Assembly (NCBI GenBank): GCA_011777135.1
Contig: JAABVY010000066.1
Span: 6,654-14,219 of the forward strand
DNA: 7,566 nt
Source of the DNA: Candidatus Zixiibacteriota bacterium
Lineage (GTDB): Bacteria; Zixibacteria; MSB-5A5; JAABVY01
Direction of reading: 5' to 3'
Shown here: positions 5,269 to 7,566 of the stretch, in pieces
Position numbering within the stretch: the stretch's first letter is position 1
How the letters are laid out: the number at the start of each line of letters is the position of its first letter
The notes under the pieces: model-generated
Seen by the model: only the letters and a program-made list of their open reading frames with translations
Database searches by the model: none
Told to the model about the DNA's origin: nothing
Program-made: the position numbers and the translations under genes

Positions 5269-6543
5269 ATGAAGAGAGTTCCGGGAACAAGGCAAATTAT
5301 CTGGATTGCCATTACCCTTCTGATATTGCAGGTCTCAATCTTTGCACAGGCGGGCGGCGATCCAAACAAACCGATTAAGGACTTGAATTTCCAGAATGCC
5401 GACATCAAATCGGTGCTGAATTTCCTGGCCGATTATGGTGATGTCAATATTGTGACCGCTCCCTCGGTGGAAGGAAAAGTCAATCTGGCTTTAAAGAATG
5501 TATCATGGCAGCTGGCGCTCGATATCCTGATGAAAACCTACGGCCTCACAGCCGTGCAGGAAAAGGGATATATTCGTGTGGTTCCTACCAAGGAGTATCT
5601 GGAAGAAACCTCCATGGTTGAAAAACACAGGTCCGAACAGGCCCAGATAATTCCATTGAAGACAGAGATTATTGAAGTCGATAATGCCAGCGCTTATGAC
5701 CTGGTCGAGCCGATACAGTCGATTCTGACTGACCGCGGTAAGATAGAGGTCGATAAACGCTCAAACTCATTGATTGTCAGCGAAATTCCATCCAATATCG
5801 AGCTTATCAAGCAGTTTGTGGAAGAGCTTGATAAGGAAACCGCGCAGATCAAGATCTCCGCCCAGATTGTGGAAGTCTCCAGCCAGACATTGAAAGAATA
5901 TGGTATAAACTGGAGTGTCTATGGTGAGGGAGACCTGGGTGATGGCACATTTGATCATACTGTTACGGTTGATGCTGATGACGTTTCCGATCCGAAGGGA
6001 ACATATTTGTTCCATACCATGCAGCCGGGATGGAATCTGACTGCCACGCTGCAGGCATTGACCTCAGATGGTAACGGCAAGATTGTGGCCCATCCTGAGA
6101 TCACCACAGTCGACAATAAAGAGGCCAAGATTCAGAGCGGTCAGAAGATTCCGATCAAGACCTTTGACCCCTCCGGAAATGTGGTTATCACGTTCGAGGA
6201 AGTCGGTACGATTCTGCGTGTAACTCCGCATATCACCTCCGAGAACAGGATCCTTATGCATCTTATTCCGGAACGTTCAACCTACGCTTTCAATCCGGAT
6301 GGAATTGTTATCAATTCCAATAATGCGGAGACGAATGTGGTTGTCGAAAACGGTCAGACGGTTGTAATCGGCGGGCTGACCAGTCAGGATATCCTCGAAA
6401 ACCATATCGGTGTACCGCTTCTTAAGGATATACCGGTGCTGGGATACCTGTTTGGGTACAAGAAAAAGCAGGTGGAGAATCGTGACCTGGTTATCTTCGT
6501 TACCCCAACTATCGTAGGCAGCGACCTGGCCGCCACCGAGTAG
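5269..6543 (+). CDS. pilQ: Type IV pilus secretin PilQ (short form)
   Basis: A 424-residue secretin that forms the outer-membrane channel for the pilus. Signal peptide at residues 1-28 (IIWIAITLLILQVSIFAQA, cut after AQA). N0/STN domain about 35-107 (KDLNFQNADIKSVLNFLADYGDVNIV, VNLALKNVSWQLALDILMKTYGLTAV). N1/secretin_N domain about 125-188 (IIPLKTEIIEVDNASAYDLVEPIQSILTDRGKIEVDKRSNSLIVSEIPSNIELIKQFVEELD). Secretin core about 194-415, with the VVENGQTVVIGGL gate/barrel motif (358-370) and the family signature VPLLKDIPVLGYLFGYK (382-398), ending NRDLVIFVTPTIV. It lacks the N-terminal AMIN domains and N-terminal beta extension of proteobacterial PilQ (700 or more residues) and has no C-terminal pilotin-binding tail. 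The ribosome site AGAGG (5255-5259) overlaps the stop of the AMIN-PilP gene; the gap is 13 nt. It is the last gene of the operon. Confidence 0.97.
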   Translation: MKRVPGTRQIIWIAITLLILQVSIFAQAGGDPNKPIKDLNFQNADIKSVLNFLADYGDVNIVTAPSVEGKVNLALKNVSWQLALDILMKTYGLTAVQEKGYIRVVPTKEYLEETSMVEKHRSEQAQIIPLKTEIIEVDNASAYDLVEPIQSILTDRGKIEVDKRSNSLIVSEIPSNIELIKQFVEELDKETAQIKISAQIVEVSSQTLKEYGINWSVYGEGDLGDGTFDHTVTVDADDVSDPKGTYLFHTMQPGWNLTATLQALTSDGNGKIVAHPEITTVDNKEAKIQSGQKIPIKTFDPSGNVVITFEEVGTILRVTPHITSENRILMHLIPERSTYAFNPDGIVINSNNAETNVVVENGQTVVIGGLTSQDILENHIGVPLLKDIPVLGYLFGYKKKQVENRDLVIFVTPTIVGSDLAATE

Positions 6544-6600
6544 GAGACAGGGAAAATATAACCGATAAATTCTGGACATTGCAGATACAGGTAGAGTTGA

Positions 6601-6631
6601 AAGAGCCGCCTTCGAGGCGGCTCTTTTTTTT
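6601..6631 (+). terminator. Rho-independent terminator of the pilMNOPQ operon
   Basis: AAGAGCCGCCT (6601-6611) pairs perfectly with AGGCGGCTCTT (6615-6625), with TCG at the tip (effectively a CTTCGAG-type stable loop), followed by a run of eight T (6624-6631). It lies 57 bp after the pilQ stop. The A-run on the opposite flank is short, so termination is mainly rightward. Confidence 0.95.
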
Positions 6632-6925
6632 GAGGGGGCACCATGTCGATAAGCCAGCTATAGGATATAATCAAAACCTGTCTACAATGTTACGAGTCTA
6701 TGCCTGTTGCATGGGAATCTTCTCGATCAGAGCAACCATATGAATATTAATAGATTATGATGTGGATTGATATAGCAGTATGGTCGATTAAACCCACATT
6801 TCATATGGGGTAGAGAGTCAAATCAGACTCGCATGTTTATTTATTTTGCTTTCGTAATCTGTATGTTCTTAATATCTTGCCTTACTCGAAAAATATTATC
6901 GTATCAAGCAGGGAGAGGGATTACT
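6632..6925 (+). promoter_or_regulatory. AT-rich region upstream of yjbQ with a TATAAT -10 candidate and small hairpins; no gene seen
   Basis: About 290 bases without a credible gene. A perfect -10 hexamer TATAAT occurs at 6666-6671, but no good -35 is found 16-18 bp upstream; TATGAT at 6756-6761 and TTGATA at 6767-6772 are also partial elements. Weak dyads are GTTGC/GCAAC (6706-6710 and 6732-6736), CCCACAT/ATATGGG with one mismatch (about 6793-6810) and GAGTC/GACTC (6815-6819 and 6826-6830). A start near 6678 would leave a leader of about 250 nt. No known riboswitch consensus was recognised, including no TPP (thi-box) element, despite the thiamine link claimed for YjbQ. Confidence 0.3.
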
Positions 6926-7342
6926 ATGGTTCAGAATTTTGGAATTAAACTCGAAACTGACGGGATGTGTGATATACATGATATTACCTCCAAAGTGGAG
7001 GAATCGATAAAAAAGAGTGGGATTACAAATGGCTTGGTGAATATCTTCTGTCCCGGCTCAACCGGCGGAATCACGACCATTGAATATGAGCCCGGGCTTC
7101 GGAAGGACCTTCCAGAATTGATGGAAAAGATCATACCCTCAAAGCGCTCCTATGAGCACGATAAAACCTGGGGGGATGGTAATGGCTTTTCACATCTGCG
7201 TTCAGCCCTGATTGGTCCGTCTCTGACTGCGCCGGTGGTATCCGGCAAACTGAGGCACGGCACCTGGCAACAGATTGTATTTCTCGATTTTGACAACCGC
7301 TCACGAACCCGCGAGCTCATAATTACAGTCATGGGAGAATAA
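6926..7342 (+). CDS. yjbQ: YjbQ family protein (UPF0047, secondary thiamine-phosphate synthase)
   Basis: A 138-residue protein, the usual length for this family of small cytoplasmic beta-rich trimers. Marks seen: NIFCPGSTGGITTIEYEPGL (39-58), the segment SYEHDKTWGDGNGFSHLRSALIGPSLTAPVVSGKL (75-109) with conserved His78 and His90, and the signature HGTWQQIVFLDFD (111-123), ending in a VMGE strand. The ELYEPG form with GST replacing the more common HTT places it in the bacterial/archaeal subgroup rather than the E. coli YjbQ branch. E. coli YjbQ can weakly substitute for ThiE, the thiamine-phosphate synthase, but its normal role is not settled. The start at 6926 is set by GGGAGAGGG (6911-6919) 6 nt upstream; the frame is open back to an ATG at 6833, but that extension lies outside the family fold and has no ribosome site. 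mtnA follows after 2 nt. Confidence 0.93.
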   Translation: MVQNFGIKLETDGMCDIHDITSKVEESIKKSGITNGLVNIFCPGSTGGITTIEYEPGLRKDLPELMEKIIPSKRSYEHDKTWGDGNGFSHLRSALIGPSLTAPVVSGKLRHGTWQQIVFLDFDNRSRTRELIITVMGE

Positions 7343-7344
7343 AG

Positions 7345-7566
7345 ATGAATTTTTATACGCTCAAATTTGAGGATAAAAAGCTGACTCTTCTGGACCAAAC
7401 TAAACTTCCCGGCAAAGAAGTCTATCTTGAACTGACCGATTATCGCGATATTATCGAGGCGATCAAAATGCTGCGTGTGCGCGGCGCTCCGGCAATCGGG
7501 GTGGCGGCGGCTTATGGCTGCGTGGTAGCCTGCCAGAATGCTGATAATTTTGAGGAGATGATGAAA
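7345..7566 (+). CDS. mtnA: S-methyl-5-thioribose-1-phosphate isomerase MtnA, N-terminal part (runs off the right edge)
   Basis: The first 74 residues of a protein usually about 340-350 long. MtnA converts 5-methylthioribose-1-phosphate to 5-methylthioribulose-1-phosphate in the methionine salvage pathway, in the cytoplasm. The N-terminal part reads LKFEDKKLTLLDQTKLPGKEVYLELTDYRDIIEAIKMLRVRGAPAIGVAAAYG; the RVRGAPAIGVAAAYG block (residues 44-58) is the substrate-phosphate signature of MtnA and separates it from the related eIF2B subunits and ribose-1,5-bisphosphate isomerases, which lack this exact start. The catalytic Cys and Asp lie beyond the edge. The ribosome site GGGAG (7333-7337) is inside the end of yjbQ, and the 2-nt gap implies cotranscription and coupled translation. 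Confidence 0.94.
   Translation, partial: MNFYTLKFEDKKLTLLDQTKLPGKEVYLELTDYRDIIEAIKMLRVRGAPAIGVAAAYGCVVACQNADNFEEMMK

Noticed and set aside
6833..6925. Longer YjbQ start at 6833 giving a hydrophobic 31-residue N-terminus
   Set aside because: There is no ribosome site before 6833, the extension is AT-rich and outside the family fold, while the ATG at 6926 has GGGAGAGGG at good spacing and matches the usual family length.

Overview
The window is chromosomal DNA from a Gram-negative (outer-membrane) bacterium. Its core is a type IV pilus assembly operon, pilM-pilN-pilO-(AMIN/PilP)-pilQ, on the + strand at 1479-6543, ending in a strong intrinsic terminator. The secretin PilQ and the PilM/N/O alignment complex imply a two-membrane envelope. 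Consensus TTGACA/TATAAT promoter elements, a minimal secretin, the AMIN-PilP protein and the style of the S8-type propeptide suggest a lineage near the FCB superphylum (I think of candidate Zixibacteria). That placement is inference from remembered family style, not a search result.

Layout: 1-445 (minus) is the N-terminal part of an exported protein that I read as a subtilisin-like (S8) protease propeptide. It has a near-perfect sigma-70 promoter. The intergenic region 446-728 is divergent and also carries a good sigma-54 promoter core (GG-N10-GC) that drives, on the other strand, a single GspH/FimT-type pseudopilin (729-1238). That gene is closed by a rho-independent terminator at 1271-1300. 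Region 1301-1478 is the pilM leader, with a weak promoter candidate, a compact foldable element containing alternately pairable G and C runs, and a possible 14-codon upstream ORF. Then come pilM, pilN, pilO, the AMIN-PilP gene and pilQ with 4-17 nt gaps, read as one operon. After the pilQ terminator (6601-6631) is a gene-poor, AT-rich stretch, then yjbQ (6926-7342). Two bases later comes mtnA, which runs off the right edge.

How the parts work together: PilM (cytoplasmic, actin-like ATPase fold) binds the PilN N-terminal INLLP tail. PilN and PilO span the inner membrane and pair in the periplasm. The PilP-like C-terminal domain links this complex to the PilQ secretin in the outer membrane. The unusual point is that the peptidoglycan-binding AMIN domain, found in PilQ itself in Proteobacteria, sits here on the PilP-like protein, joined to it by a roughly 200-residue Lys/Pro/Asp-rich linker, while PilQ is reduced to N0-N1-secretin. 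The pseudopilin under its own sigma-54 promoter fits PilS/PilR-type control of pilin genes. The yjbQ-mtnA pair is metabolic and unrelated to pili.

I see no mobile element, CRISPR array, tRNA or rRNA. I do not see a wholly new system. The parts most worth a second look are the AMIN relocation, the pilM leader RNA and the divergent sigma-70/sigma-54 control region.
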